The notes: a model not told the origin generated them from the letters alone. A stretch of DNA of 64,000 nt from CATOSP01 sp965216155 (GCA_965216155.1 CBDCFD010000006.1:248001-312000); one strand, 5' to 3'. Shown: positions 25,255 through 34,044, counted from the stretch's first letter. A program made the numbers and translations.

Positions 25255-25746
25255 ATGCAGGAGACGGTGCGAGTGTGGTTCACAACCATAGTGGGACAGC
25301 CCGGCGGCGCCGGAATCGCCGCGTGGGTCGCCCATTTGTTCGCCTGGGGAGTGGGGTTGTGGTTGGCGTTCGGGCCAGTCTATCAAGGAACAACGGCAAC
25401 CCCGGTCCAGGTCGATCCGGCATCAGGTCAGGTAATTGGTTCTGAATCCGCTGAAGTGACGAGCCATACTTTATCCTTGATAGAAGTCAATGGTCCCCAG
25501 GCGGGCCTGTTGCTGCTGGCGCCCGTCGCGTTGACTGGCCTGTCCGTATTGGCGGCGCGATTCACTGTAGCGCCGTTCTTCATTCGCAAGTCGCTGCAAG
25601 GGGCTGCCGCTGTCGTTCTTCTGGGCGGCTGCATATTGGCTATGTTCTCGATAGGCATCTTCTACGTGCCGTCGGCGCTGGCCCTTTGCGTCTCGGCTTG
25701 TTTGCCATTGCCTGAAAGAACGAACGTGGGAGAAGAATGGACATGA
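25255..25746 (+). CDS. Small multi-pass membrane protein, unknown
   Basis: 163 residues with about four hydrophobic segments (IAAWVAHLFAWGVGLWLAFG, AGLLLLAPVALTGLSVLAA, AAAVVLLGGCILAMFSIGIF, and the run into it), joined by a polar loop at residues 45-80. No family recognised. Its end overlaps the start of the next gene (GGGAG ribosome site inside it), so the two are probably translated together. Confidence 0.7.
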   Translation: MQETVRVWFTTIVGQPGGAGIAAWVAHLFAWGVGLWLAFGPVYQGTTATPVQVDPASGQVIGSESAEVTSHTLSLIEVNGPQAGLLLLAPVALTGLSVLAARFTVAPFFIRKSLQGAAAVVLLGGCILAMFSIGIFYVPSALALCVSACLPLPERTNVGEEWT

Positions 25747-26171
25747 ACAAAGAGTTGTTGGTCGCGGCGTTGGTTTTCTCTCTTTTGGCGGTTGCCGCTT
25801 GCGTCGGCGCGGCGGGTGAGTCTTGCCCGGAGGGGTTCGAGATGCAAAGCGATTACCGGATGTATTTCGGTCTGACGGACAGCGCCGGCAACACGGTAAG
25901 CGAAGCGGAATGGAACGCTTTCGTGTCAGAAGTATTGACTCCCGGTTTTCCCAATGGTCTGACCGTTCTGGATGGCAAGGGCCAGTGGCTTGACTCTTCC
26001 GGCAGCCTGCAACGGGAGCCGGTAAAGGTGCTGCTGGGAGTGATCGCCATAGACGAGGATGCGGGGCTTCGTCTGCTCAACGAAATATCCGAGGAATTCG
26101 AAACGCGCTTCAACCAGGACCCGGTGTTCCGCGTCATCCCGGCTGGTACGGTTTGCGCGGGCCTGTCGTGA
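25737..26171 (+). CDS. DUF3574 family exported protein
   Basis: 144 residues. An N-terminal signal (LLVAALVFSLLAVAAC) ends at a possible lipoprotein cysteine, and the body matches the DUF3574 pattern: RMYFGLTDSAGNTVSEAEWN, EVLTPGFPNGLTVLDGKGQW and a C-terminal FRVIPAG. The function of the family is unknown. Two ATGs are possible (25737 or 25743); the second forms an ATGA overlap with the preceding gene's stop. Probably envelope-located. Confidence 0.82.
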   Translation: MDMNKELLVAALVFSLLAVAACVGAAGESCPEGFEMQSDYRMYFGLTDSAGNTVSEAEWNAFVSEVLTPGFPNGLTVLDGKGQWLDSSGSLQREPVKVLLGVIAIDEDAGLRLLNEISEEFETRFNQDPVFRVIPAGTVCAGLS

Positions 26172-26203
26172 CGCGGACTATTGAGCCCGGGAAGGAATGA
26201 AAT

Positions 26204-26279
26204 TGGCGCGCCTGGCAGGGGTCGAACCCGCAGCCTCTGGGTCCGAAGCCCAGCGCTCTATCCATTGAGCTACAGGCGC
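26204..26279 (-). tRNA. tRNA-Arg (anticodon TCG)
   Basis: A complete cloverleaf on the minus strand: acceptor GCGCCTG pairs with CAGGCGC, anticodon stem CTGGG/CCCAG encloses the loop CTTCGGA (anticodon TCG), the T-loop GGTTCGACCC is canonical, and the 3' CCA is encoded after discriminator G. Confidence 0.96.
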
Positions 26280-26301
26280 AGTCAGGTCTTGATCGGCATA
26301 T

Positions 26302-26379
26302 TGGGGCGAGCGACGGGATTCGAACCCGTGATCTCCTGTGCCACAGACAGGCGCCTTGGACCACTTGGCTACGCTCGCC
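26302..26379 (-). tRNA. tRNA-His (anticodon GTG)
   Basis: Minus-strand cloverleaf 22 nt upstream of tRNA-Arg. Acceptor GCGAGCG/CGCTCGC with the extra 5' G facing a C discriminator that is diagnostic of tRNA-His; anticodon stem CCTGT/ACAGG with loop CTGTGGC (anticodon GTG); T-loop GGTTCGAATCCC; CCA encoded. The pair is probably co-transcribed. Confidence 0.96.
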
Positions 26380-26598
26380 ATGCCCGACTCCATAATCGTA
26401 GCAAAAACGGGCGAGGCATACAAGAAGCCGAGGCCGGTTCCAACCCCGCGCGCCGCCCAGTTGAAACCTCTCCCTGGTCTTAACTACAATGCAGCGTGCA
26501 AATGGCGGCCCCATTGAAGGAAGTTACAATGTGGCGTATGACCCATTCGCATCCCCAAATTTCCGCCGTCTGCATCCATCCCGAAGGAGAGTTCCGGC

Positions 26599-27543
26599 TT
26601 GGCCCCCTACATTCTCCGTCGCCTGCTCTGGTTGCCATTCATTCTGATTGTCGTGTCCTTCGTCACCTTCGTCTTGGGCCGGTTTGGGCCTGGAGACCCG
26701 GTGGAGGTGATACTCGGCCAGTACAACAACCCGGCAGTGGTCGAGCGCATCCGCGAGCAACGGGGATTGAACGACCCCATCGTGGTCCAATACGGGCGTT
26801 ACGTCAGCCAGGTGGTCCGCGGGGACTTTGGCGAGAGCTACAAATACCGCGGACGAAGCGTGGCCGACTTGCTGAAAAAGAAGATGTGGGTCTCGGCCCA
26901 ACTGAACGTGGCCGCCCTTATCATCTCCCTGGGGATCGGAGTCCCCCTGGGCCTTTACGCCGCGCTGAGGCAGGGCACTTTCAAAGACGTGACGACGGTG
27001 GCGTTTACCCTGTTGGGACAGTCCTTCCCCGTATTTCTGACCGCCCCGGGTCTGCTTCTGCTGTTCGCCCTGAAACTGGACCTCTTGCCCACTCACGGTT
27101 GGGGCGGGTTCTTCGACGCCAGGATCATTCTGCCTGCGATCGTCATGGGTATCCCCGGCGTGGCCTTCTTCACGCGGCTGAACCGCTCCAGCATCCTGGA
27201 GGTAATCTCCCAGGACTACATTCGGACGGCCAGAGCCAAGGGACTGCCTGAGAGGGTGGTCCACCGGCGACACATCCTGCGGAATTCCATGATTCCGCTC
27301 GTAACCCTGCTGGGGTTTACGATAGCCGGGATGGCAACCACGTCGTTCATCGTCGAGCGCTACTTTGGCATCCCAGGCGTGGGGAACCTGTTGATAGAGT
27401 CGATATTCGCCCGCGATTTGCCTATAATCAGCGCGTTCGTGCTGGTGGGCACCACCATGTTCGTGCTGGCCAACCTGTTGGTGGACCTCATATATCCGTT
27501 GATGGACCCAAGGATTCGGCTGACGGGAGGGCAAAATGCGTAA
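26599..27543 (+). CDS. ABC transporter permease, DppB/OppB type
   Basis: 314 residues, six membrane spans. Seen: the N-terminal YILRRLLWLPFILIVVSFVT first span, GDPVEVILGQYNNPAVVE periplasmic loop, and the cytoplasmic EAA loop YIRTARAKGLPERVVHRRHI that contacts the ATPase. The start is a TTG with ribosome site AAGGAGA upstream. It overlaps the next permease gene by 8 bp. No solute-binding protein or ATPase gene adjoins, so the transporter's other subunits must be elsewhere. Probable cargo: peptides, nickel or other small solutes of the Dpp/Opp class. Confidence 0.95.
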   Translation: MAPYILRRLLWLPFILIVVSFVTFVLGRFGPGDPVEVILGQYNNPAVVERIREQRGLNDPIVVQYGRYVSQVVRGDFGESYKYRGRSVADLLKKKMWVSAQLNVAALIISLGIGVPLGLYAALRQGTFKDVTTVAFTLLGQSFPVFLTAPGLLLLFALKLDLLPTHGWGGFFDARIILPAIVMGIPGVAFFTRLNRSSILEVISQDYIRTARAKGLPERVVHRRHILRNSMIPLVTLLGFTIAGMATTSFIVERYFGIPGVGNLLIESIFARDLPIISAFVLVGTTMFVLANLLVDLIYPLMDPRIRLTGGQNA

Positions 27544-28498
27544 CGAGGCGCAGGCCCTGCCACGGATCCAGAGTTCGCCGAGCGGGGGCTACTGGGCAAT
27601 ATCCATTCGCCGACTGTTTCGCAACAGGCTGGCGGTTGTTTGCCTCGCCGTGATCACGCTGCTGTACGGTTCCGGGGCTTTGGCCGCCCTCGTTACTCCC
27701 TACGGGTATGACGACCAGGACTTGAGCATGGCGAAACAGGGGCCGAGCGTCGCGCATCCCTTTGGAACAGACAGGCTGGGGCGCGACATGATGACACGCG
27801 TCATCTACGGCCTGCGCACTACGGTCATCATCACGGTGGTGTCATTGGCAACCGGGAGCCTGGCCATCGGAATCACCCTGGGTCTGCTGGCCGGATACTT
27901 CGGGCGATGGCTCGACATGGTTATCATGCGTGCGGGGGAAGTGACTACCGCATTTCCGGAAATTTTCCTGATTTTGATCATCGTACAGACGGTCAAACCA
28001 CCCATCGTAGATTGGGTCAGGGGAATACAAGACTCTCTCGGCGTGGAGATTCTGAGGTTGGGCGTGGTGGACTACCTGGTGTTGTCTTTTGCCCTGGCAA
28101 TCTTCTCATGGTTCGGCATGGCCCGTTTGGTGCGGGGCCAAGTATTCGCGGCGCGGGAGGCCCAGTACGTCGACGCGGCGCAGTCCGTGGGTTGCTCCAC
28201 GCCCAGGATCCTGCTACGGCACGTGCTCCCCAACGTCATGGGACCGGTCATCGTCGTTGTGTCGGCGGGGTTGGGCAGCGTGGCGGGGGCCGAGGTGCTG
28301 CTCAGTTTCCTGGGAATAGGCATCCAGCCGCCCACGCCCAGCCTGGGGCTAATGATGTTCGAGCACGGCAGCATATCCGAGCTAAGGTCGAACCCCCACC
28401 TGTTGCTCTTCCCGGCCGGGACGCTGACGGTGCTGCTGTTCGCCTTCAACCTATTGGGAGACGGTGTAAACGACGCCTTCAACCCCAGGACTAGGTAA
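27536..28498 (+). CDS. ABC transporter permease, DppC/OppC type
   Basis: 320 residues. Seen: N-terminal RRLFRNRLAVVCLAVITLLYG first span, HPFGTDRLGRDMMTRVIYGL motif characteristic of DppC, and the EAA loop YVDAAQSVGCSTPRILLRHV. Pairs with the upstream DppB-type permease, overlapping it by 8 bp. The gene is followed by a convergent protease gene after 27 nt; no ATPase genes follow. Confidence 0.95.
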   Translation: MRNEAQALPRIQSSPSGGYWAISIRRLFRNRLAVVCLAVITLLYGSGALAALVTPYGYDDQDLSMAKQGPSVAHPFGTDRLGRDMMTRVIYGLRTTVIITVVSLATGSLAIGITLGLLAGYFGRWLDMVIMRAGEVTTAFPEIFLILIIVQTVKPPIVDWVRGIQDSLGVEILRLGVVDYLVLSFALAIFSWFGMARLVRGQVFAAREAQYVDAAQSVGCSTPRILLRHVLPNVMGPVIVVVSAGLGSVAGAEVLLSFLGIGIQPPTPSLGLMMFEHGSISELRSNPHLLLFPAGTLTVLLFAFNLLGDGVNDAFNPRTR

Positions 28499-28525
28499 AT
28501 ATCCGCCTACTCGGCGTCCCGTGGT

Positions 28526-29938
28526 TTATCCTCCCCTCCGCCGGACACCCCGGTAGCACAGGCCAGCCAGAGGACCGGCAAGAAGTAAAGCCACCGCCAG
28601 GTCATTTTGCGCCGAGCCTCTCAGTGACGCGCCGCAACCATTTGGAGCGCTGCCGCCCACATCGGGCGAGCGTGTGCCAACGGGCCCGCCAACACCTTGG
28701 GGAGTAGGTGCCGGGGCCACCCCAGCCCCGCTCGGACCAGGTATGGATCGCGGTCCCACAACTCCACCCGTAAGCGGGGCGAGCGGCGTCAGGGTCGGCG
28801 TAGGTGCAGCTTTCGTCGTGGGTCTGGGAGTTGGCAGCGGCTGAAGTCCAATGGACTCCCGCCACCTGGCGTCCAAGCCGCGTTGGTCCAGCCCATAGAC
28901 CTGTTCCAGGGCCTTGTCGATGTCGCGTAACTCTTTCAACTCGGCCATCAACTCGGCCATCTTCTCGTTGCCATGCCAGTCGATGAGGTGATGGACTACC
29001 GACGAGGACTGGCCATAGGCGATGATGATATCCCGCGGAGTCCCGCCGAACGCCTCCAAGAACCATAGGGGCTGGATGCTTCCGCTGGCGATCCCCTGCT
29101 GCAAAGCCGACTCGTACTCCCGTTCCTCGCCTGAGTTGGCGTATTCAGCCAGCCCCTCGTTTAACCATTTGGGGACGTCGTTGTCGATGTGGCCGGTCGC
29201 CTCCGCCACCAGCAAATGGGTGAACTCGTGCGACGTCGTGGCCTTCACCCCGGCATCGAAGTGGACGAGCAACACGCGCTCGTTGGTGAACGCGAGCCCT
29301 TGGGTAATCAACTGTTCCCGTACCGCCCGGGCGCGGAATGGGACCGCCGCCGCCATGTCCCGGTAGTCCGAATACGCTACGATGGTGAAGGGTTCCGTGA
29401 TCTCCACGCCCAGCACGGAGCTCATCCGGTTTATCGCCCCCTCGGCCGCCGCCAGCACAACCCGGGACTGTTCCGCGGCATTGTCGCCGTAAGCGTGCGC
29501 CATGACCAGACCGGAAGCGACGGTATGCCACTCGAACCGGATGTCTGTGTAGGTGAATTGCTCTTGGGGAGTACGCAACACGTTGTTCGCCTTGTCGCGG
29601 ATTTCGAAGGAATACTTGATGATCGTGCCGGGTGGTATTGACCCCCCTCCCTGGCCGCTCTTGAGGAACGCTTCGGCTTCCACCTCCTCTGCCGGTTCGA
29701 TTTCGGCCACGCGGTATGCGCTGCCCGGTCTTCCGCCAACTATGCGGAACCTCACCCGGATGTCGTCGATCTCCTCCGAGCTTCGCGCGGTCACAGTGAA
29801 CCGGATACCTTCGGGAAATTCGCTCTTGGCGCCCATTTCAACGACCTCGATGGTCCCCTGGTTCGCAAGCGCCGGATCCGATGCCGAGGCGATTAAGCAA
29901 ATGAGTGGGATTGTCAGGACTGGCAGGACGAGCCGCAT
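28526..29938 (-). CDS. Exported peptidase MA family metallopeptidase
   Basis: 470 residues. N-terminal signal peptide (MRLVLPVLTIPLICLIASAS), an Ig-like beta domain about residues 30-130, then a gluzincin domain with zinc motif HEFTHLLVAE (about residues 238-247) and downstream acid in NEGLAEYANSGEE. A proline/threonine/glycine-rich linker about residues 370-440 precedes a C-terminal membrane segment (LAVALLLAGPLAGLCYRG) and a basic tail, so it is anchored with its catalytic domain outside. Substrates unknown; the family is common in Chloroflexota. Confidence 0.9.
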   Translation of the reverse strand: MRLVLPVLTIPLICLIASASDPALANQGTIEVVEMGAKSEFPEGIRFTVTARSSEEIDDIRVRFRIVGGRPGSAYRVAEIEPAEEVEAEAFLKSGQGGGSIPPGTIIKYSFEIRDKANNVLRTPQEQFTYTDIRFEWHTVASGLVMAHAYGDNAAEQSRVVLAAAEGAINRMSSVLGVEITEPFTIVAYSDYRDMAAAVPFRARAVREQLITQGLAFTNERVLLVHFDAGVKATTSHEFTHLLVAEATGHIDNDVPKWLNEGLAEYANSGEEREYESALQQGIASGSIQPLWFLEAFGGTPRDIIIAYGQSSSVVHHLIDWHGNEKMAELMAELKELRDIDKALEQVYGLDQRGLDARWRESIGLQPLPTPRPTTKAAPTPTLTPLAPLTGGVVGPRSIPGPSGAGVAPAPTPQGVGGPVGTRSPDVGGSAPNGCGASLRGSAQNDLAVALLLAGPLAGLCYRGVRRRGG

Positions 29939-30036
29939 ATTCCTCCTCGTGTTCGCGCTGGTGTTTGCGAATTAGTCTAGGGCCTAGAGCTGCCTTGACT
30001 CACCAAATACGGGCATCTAAAATCGTGCCTGTCGCA

Positions 30037-30070
30037 CCGAGTTCCAGACCAAGTTTGCCCCGGAACTCGG
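30037..30070. promoter_or_regulatory. 9-bp inverted repeat in the mqnA-like upstream region
   Basis: Arms CCGAGTTCC and GGAACTCGG are perfect and 16 nt apart, between the divergent protease and mqnA-like genes, 59 nt before the latter's ATG. There is no T-run. A possible -10 CTAAAAT lies just upstream (about 30016). Candidate operator or leader hairpin. Confidence 0.4.
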
Positions 30071-30128
30071 TCCTTCAACGGCCCAGCCGCTTCTTCTCAT
30101 CCCGTACTCTTTTGAGTAATGACTGAAA

Positions 30129-30884
30129 ATGACACTTCGAGTTGGACGCGTTTCCGGCCTGAGCTACGAACCATTTTACATCGACATGGAACGGAGAGGA
30201 GTACAAGTTGTCGACTTGGCTCCCGGCGCCCTCCTTCCCGCGCTGGAAGAAGGCGAGATCGAGGCTGCTCCGGCGCCGGTTCCCAACTGGTTCCAGCTTG
30301 AAGACCGCTTTCAACCCATTGCGGGGTTCTGTGTCTCAGCGTCCAACAGAGCAGGCAGCAGCCTCCTATGTTCCCGGCAACCCATCGAGCAGCTTGACCG
30401 AGTGGACATCGGCGTTGCCTCGGAGGACTCCGCGTCTGTGCAATTGCTGAGGGTCTTGCTGTCTCAGAAGTACGGGCTAACCCCTGGACAGTTCGTGACC
30501 CCGCAGGACTCTCCCGCCGCCTTGCTGTTTACCGGGAACGATGCCCTCCGGCGCCGGCGGGGCGTAAGAGGTTATCCCCACCGGTACGATCTGGGCGAGG
30601 AATGGAACCAGTGGACAGGCCTGCCCTTTGTGTTCTCGCGTTGGCTCGCCCGGAATGACCTGGACCCCAAAGACCTGGCGCTGCTGGAGGACACCCTGTA
30701 CGTCGGCCTGGGAGACGGCGTTGACCGCTTGTACCATCTCTCTGAACCCAGAGACGATCTGCTGATGTTAGCCAAGGACATAATGGCCCACATTCAGGGT
30801 ATCCGCTACTTCGTGGGACTGTCCGAACAGAAATCCATAGACCTATTCCGCGGATATCTGGCCCAGCTCAATTCCCGGGCCTAG
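30129..30884 (+). CDS. MqnA/MqnD-type periplasmic-binding-fold protein, probable chorismate dehydratase
   Basis: 251 residues, close to the usual MqnA length. MqnA converts chorismate to 3-enolpyruvylbenzoate, the first step of the futalosine menaquinone pathway. Seen: N-terminal RVGRVSGLSYEPFYIDMERR, hinge VDIGVASEDSASVQLLRVLL, LFTGNDALRRRRGVRGYP and the family motif DLGEEWNQWTGLPFVFSRW. The N-terminal substrate segment differs from the textbook YLN motif, so a divergent MqnA or relative is possible. The metF-like ATG follows its stop directly. UbiA, UbiX and UbiD at 62-64 kb support the same pathway. Confidence 0.8.
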   Translation: MTLRVGRVSGLSYEPFYIDMERRGVQVVDLAPGALLPALEEGEIEAAPAPVPNWFQLEDRFQPIAGFCVSASNRAGSSLLCSRQPIEQLDRVDIGVASEDSASVQLLRVLLSQKYGLTPGQFVTPQDSPAALLFTGNDALRRRRGVRGYPHRYDLGEEWNQWTGLPFVFSRWLARNDLDPKDLALLEDTLYVGLGDGVDRLYHLSEPRDDLLMLAKDIMAHIQGIRYFVGLSEQKSIDLFRGYLAQLNSRA

Positions 30885-31751
30885 ATGGCCAGTGTGACCG
30901 GCCGGTGCTTCGAAGCCACCGGACAGACCTGCTTCATCTGCGACTTCTCTCCGCCCCGTTCCGGCGGTCCTGCGGCCGTTGCAGGGGCCGATATCCCCGC
31001 CGACTTTATCGCCGTCGCCTATAACCCCGGTAGGGCTGTTCGCACCAACTCGGCCATGCTTGCGGCCTCCATCAAGCAGCGGACCGGGCGGGACGTCACG
31101 TTTACGCTGGCGACCAGGGACATGAACAAGGTCGCGCTGCAATCGTTGTTGTTGGGAGCCCAACTCTTGGGTTTGGAGAACGTGGTCGTGGTTGAAGGAG
31201 ACCCCTTCACTCAGTGGGACCGGGGAATGGTCAAGCACGTCGGAGACTTTACCCCCACCGAGTTCATCGCCGCCGCAACGGCCATGAACGCAGGCGCAGA
31301 CTTCCGGGGGAACCGGCTGCGGGACCCGGCCAACTTCTGCGTGGGTGCGACCCTCGATTTGGATCGCGAAGTCCAGGCCGAGGCGAGGCTGACCCGGCGT
31401 AAGGTCGAGGCAGGGGCCCAGTTTCTCATCACCCAGCCCATCTTCGGTCCCGCCGCCACCGGTCGATTCTTGGAAGCCTACGCAAACACTGCTGGGGAAC
31501 AGATTGCGGCGCCCATTTTCTATGGTCTGCCCATTCTGGAGCGGGACGGGGTGGTGTTCAGCGTGGTGCCAGAACAGGTGAGCCGGGAGTTGAAGCAAGG
31601 CAGAAGCGGCGTTGAAATAGCCTTGGAACAGTTCCAGGGGTACAGAGAAGCCGGGCTTCACAACGTCTACCTGGTGCCGCCAATCCGCCGCGGCGGCGCC
31701 AGAAACTACGGGGCGGCAAGGGAATTCTTGGCCGAAGTTGGTCGGTCCTGA
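30885..31751 (+). CDS. Methylenetetrahydrofolate reductase family protein (MetF-like)
   Basis: 288 residues forming a TIM barrel of the MTHFR family, which reduces 5,10-methylene-THF to 5-methyl-THF with bound FAD. Seen: EGDPFTQWDRGMVKHVGDFT (the usual GDP motif region), FCVGATLDLDREVQAEARLT, and KVEAGAQFLITQPIFGPAATG with Gln as in MetF. The N-terminal F-E-F-P-like segment reads FICDFSPPRSGG, so the catalytic-Glu region is divergent. The ATG abuts the preceding stop, so translation is coupled. A stand-alone MTHFR-like protein with another role cannot be excluded. Confidence 0.85.
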   Translation: MASVTGRCFEATGQTCFICDFSPPRSGGPAAVAGADIPADFIAVAYNPGRAVRTNSAMLAASIKQRTGRDVTFTLATRDMNKVALQSLLLGAQLLGLENVVVVEGDPFTQWDRGMVKHVGDFTPTEFIAAATAMNAGADFRGNRLRDPANFCVGATLDLDREVQAEARLTRRKVEAGAQFLITQPIFGPAATGRFLEAYANTAGEQIAAPIFYGLPILERDGVVFSVVPEQVSRELKQGRSGVEIALEQFQGYREAGLHNVYLVPPIRRGGARNYGAAREFLAEVGRS

Positions 31752-31783
31752 GTCCGCGGTTGGGGATTGGTTTCCGCTAACAG

Positions 31784-31822
31784 AGCGGCCCGCTACATTC
31801 GATAGCGGGCCGCTGATTTTTT
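31784..31822. terminator. Intrinsic terminator between convergent genes
   Basis: Perfect 12-bp stem AGCGGCCCGCTA / TAGCGGGCCGCT with a 7-nt loop and a T6 run on the plus strand after the stem. It ends the mqnA-metF unit; the minus strand lacks an equivalent U-run, so it mainly serves the plus strand. Confidence 0.9.
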
Positions 31823-31877
31823 CCCATCCGCGACACGGGAGATGTGCCCTTTGGCCCGGTCCAAGTCAACCGGCGGG

Positions 31878-33548
31878 CTAGCCGCTCCAGGCCCTGGGAG
31901 CAATGCCTTCCATGTCCGTCGCCACGTCCACAATGGCGGGTTTGCCCGAAGCAAAGGCCTGCTCCAGGGCGCTTTGAATCTCGCTGGGCCGCTCCACACG
32001 AATTCCGAAGCAGCCGATGGACTGGGCTATCTTGGAAAAGTCGATGTCCAGGAAGTGCCACAGCTCGTCCGGGTTGCCCGGCTCACCGGCGTAAATGCGC
32101 TCGTTGCTATGCTTCTCCTGATTGAGGGAGTGGTTGTTGTTGACCACGATGACCGCGTTGATCCCGTAACGCAGGGCCGTTTCCATCTCGGACATGTGGT
32201 ACCAGAACCCGCCATCTCCGGTGAACCCGATAACCGGGCGGTCCGGAACGGCGCATTTGGCCCCAAGGGCTCCGGGGAATCCCCAGCCCAGGGATCCGGC
32301 GCACCGGATGAACCCCTGTCCCGGGTCGTTCAGGTCCATCATGGTTCCGGTCCAAATCCCGGAGTGTCCGGTGTCGGACACTACGATCGCATCTGAAGGC
32401 AGGTAATCGGTAAGCTCTTTGCAAAGCCGCTCGGGGAGAATGGGTACGGCGTCGGAGTTGGCCAGCGGAGCGACCTCTTCCCGCCACTCCCGCACCAGTT
32501 CCTGGGCCCTTCCAACCCAATCGGCCCGCGGCCCGATGGGCTCCAGCACTTCCATGAGCTTTCGCATACATGCCTTGGCATCGCCCTGCAAGGTCGCCTC
32601 CCCCGGGTAGGAACGGCCCAGCTCTGCGGGATCAATGTCGATCTGTACCACGGGAGTGCCGGGGGCCGGGATGGTCCATTCGTTGGTTACCTGGCTACCC
32701 GTATGGCTGCCGATGTACACGACCAGGTCGGCCTCGGAGACCACTCTGTTGGCGCACCACCGCGAATACGAGCCCACCACTCCCACGGAAAGGGCATGGT
32801 CGTCGGGGATTGCCCCCTTGGCGTTTAGAGAGGTGGCAACCGGGATCTGCATCAACTCGGCCAGTTGGACCAATTCCTGCTGGGCCTGAGAGTTAGTTAC
32901 GCCGCCTCCGGCCACGATGACGGGGCGCTGGGCCGAGGTGATCACCCTTGCGGCCTGCCGGACCATCTCACCCTCCGGCTCCGGCCGGTAAGCTGGGAAC
33001 TCCTTGTAGGCTTCTTCCACAAGGACGTCGAAATCGGCTTCTCCGTCCGAGATTATGTTGCCGGACGTGCCTTCCAGGTCCAGGTGGACAGGACCCGGGG
33101 CGCCGGTCATGGCTTCGCGGAATGCCTGGCGCAGCAGGAACTGGAACTGCTCCGGTGAGTCCACCGGCACGCTGTACTTGGTTACTGGGGCGAAAGGCGG
33201 GAAGTGGTCGATCTCCTGGTAGGCGTTGCGGAATAGCCCCATTCGGGGCCTGCGCCCCGTCAACGCGACCACGGGAGAACGAGCCAGGAAGGCGTCCTGC
33301 AGGCCCGCCGCCAGGTTGGCCGCACCCACAGATTGGGCCATGCAAACGCCTATGCCGCGGGATGCGCGGGCGTAACCGTCGGCCATGTAAGCCGCGGCCT
33401 TTTCGCTGTGGGTCAGGATTCGCCTGATACCCAGCTTCTCCATCTCCACCATGGCGCGCTGCACAATGACGGGTACGAAGAATGTGTGGGTAATACCGTA
33501 GCCGTGCATCGTTTCCGCCAGGAAACGGCCACCTGTCATTCTTGGCAT
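31878..33548 (-). CDS. Thiamine-diphosphate-binding enzyme (acetolactate synthase-like)
   Basis: 556 residues with the three ThDP-family domains. Seen: N-terminal pyrimidine-binding domain with the catalytic Glu in ILTHSEKAAAYMADGYARAS, the central domain (RPVIVAGGGVTNSQAQQELV), and the C-terminal PP domain with the GDG...NN motif (GFTGDGGFWYHMSEMETALRY in two parts, then VVNNNHS). Family members carboligate or decarboxylate 2-oxo acids; oxalyl-CoA decarboxylase-, benzoylformate- or sulfoacetaldehyde-type functions are possible. No regulatory subunit adjoins, which argues against true acetolactate synthase. Last gene of a minus-strand group. Confidence 0.92.
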   Translation of the reverse strand: MPRMTGGRFLAETMHGYGITHTFFVPVIVQRAMVEMEKLGIRRILTHSEKAAAYMADGYARASRGIGVCMAQSVGAANLAAGLQDAFLARSPVVALTGRRPRMGLFRNAYQEIDHFPPFAPVTKYSVPVDSPEQFQFLLRQAFREAMTGAPGPVHLDLEGTSGNIISDGEADFDVLVEEAYKEFPAYRPEPEGEMVRQAARVITSAQRPVIVAGGGVTNSQAQQELVQLAELMQIPVATSLNAKGAIPDDHALSVGVVGSYSRWCANRVVSEADLVVYIGSHTGSQVTNEWTIPAPGTPVVQIDIDPAELGRSYPGEATLQGDAKACMRKLMEVLEPIGPRADWVGRAQELVREWREEVAPLANSDAVPILPERLCKELTDYLPSDAIVVSDTGHSGIWTGTMMDLNDPGQGFIRCAGSLGWGFPGALGAKCAVPDRPVIGFTGDGGFWYHMSEMETALRYGINAVIVVNNNHSLNQEKHSNERIYAGEPGNPDELWHFLDIDFSKIAQSIGCFGIRVERPSEIQSALEQAFASGKPAIVDVATDMEGIAPRAWSG

Positions 33549-33555
33549 GACCTAC

Positions 33556-33640
33556 CTCCAGAAGTCGGTTTCCAGTGGTCAGTGGCCGGTAACCGGCTGC
33601 TTTGTTCACCGGTCACTGGCAACTGGTCACTGGCGTCGTT
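33556..33640. repeat. CAGTGGCC/GGTCACTGG-type intergenic repeat
   Basis: A short region of repeating words GGTCAGTGGCCGGTAACCGG and CACCGGTCACTGGCAACTGG between the ThDP enzyme and the AhpD-like gene. It shares vocabulary with the gaps at 11.23, 22.61, 25.21 and 55.55 kb. Confidence 0.5.
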
Positions 33641-33644
33641 AGGG

Positions 33645-33953
33645 TTAGCGGTCGTTGAAGACCTGCTGGGCGATGGGGGCGGCATTGGCGGCGCAAGGCC
33701 AACCGGCGTAGAAAGCGACATGGGTAATCAACTCGCCGATCTCTTCCTTGGTAAGTCCGTTGTCCAGGGCCCTGTTGATGTGACCGGGAAGCTGGCCGGT
33801 GCGGTAGAGCGCGGTCAACATCGCAACCGTAATAAGGCTCCGGTCCCGTTTGGATAGTCCGGGGCGCTCCCAGACGTCTCCGAACAGCACGTTGGCGGTC
33901 AACTCGGCTAGCTGTGGGGCAACTTCCTGCATCGCGGTACGGCCTGTAGTCAT
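33645..33953 (-). CDS. Carboxymuconolactone decarboxylase (CMD) family small protein
   Basis: 102 residues, the standard single-domain CMD size. Seen: PGLSKRDRSLITVAMLTALYR, HINRALDNGLTKEEIGELIT and HVAFYAGWPCAANAAPIAQQ, where the conserved His and Cys sit as in 4-carboxymuconolactone decarboxylase, the beta-ketoadipate pathway enzyme. Not every family member has that activity. Second-last gene of a minus-strand group of DUF35, SDR and ThDP enzyme genes. Confidence 0.92.
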   Translation of the reverse strand: MTTGRTAMQEVAPQLAELTANVLFGDVWERPGLSKRDRSLITVAMLTALYRTGQLPGHINRALDNGLTKEEIGELITHVAFYAGWPCAANAAPIAQQVFNDR

Positions 33954-34044
33954 GTCATCTCCTTACCATATCGTTTTGGATATCCGATAGCTTCGGGGCC
34001 GCCCCCACTACTTGGCGCGGTGGAAGGTCCTCCGAAGCCGGTGC

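Noticed and set aside
26496..27534. Long frames on both strands over the DppB-type permease
   Set aside because: The permease frame has membrane spans and the EAA loop; the others are Arg/Pro/Gln-rich shadows.
31878..33548. Calling the ThDP enzyme ilvB
   Set aside because: No ilvN-type regulatory subunit or ilvC adjoins, and it sits with CMD, SDR and DUF35 genes.
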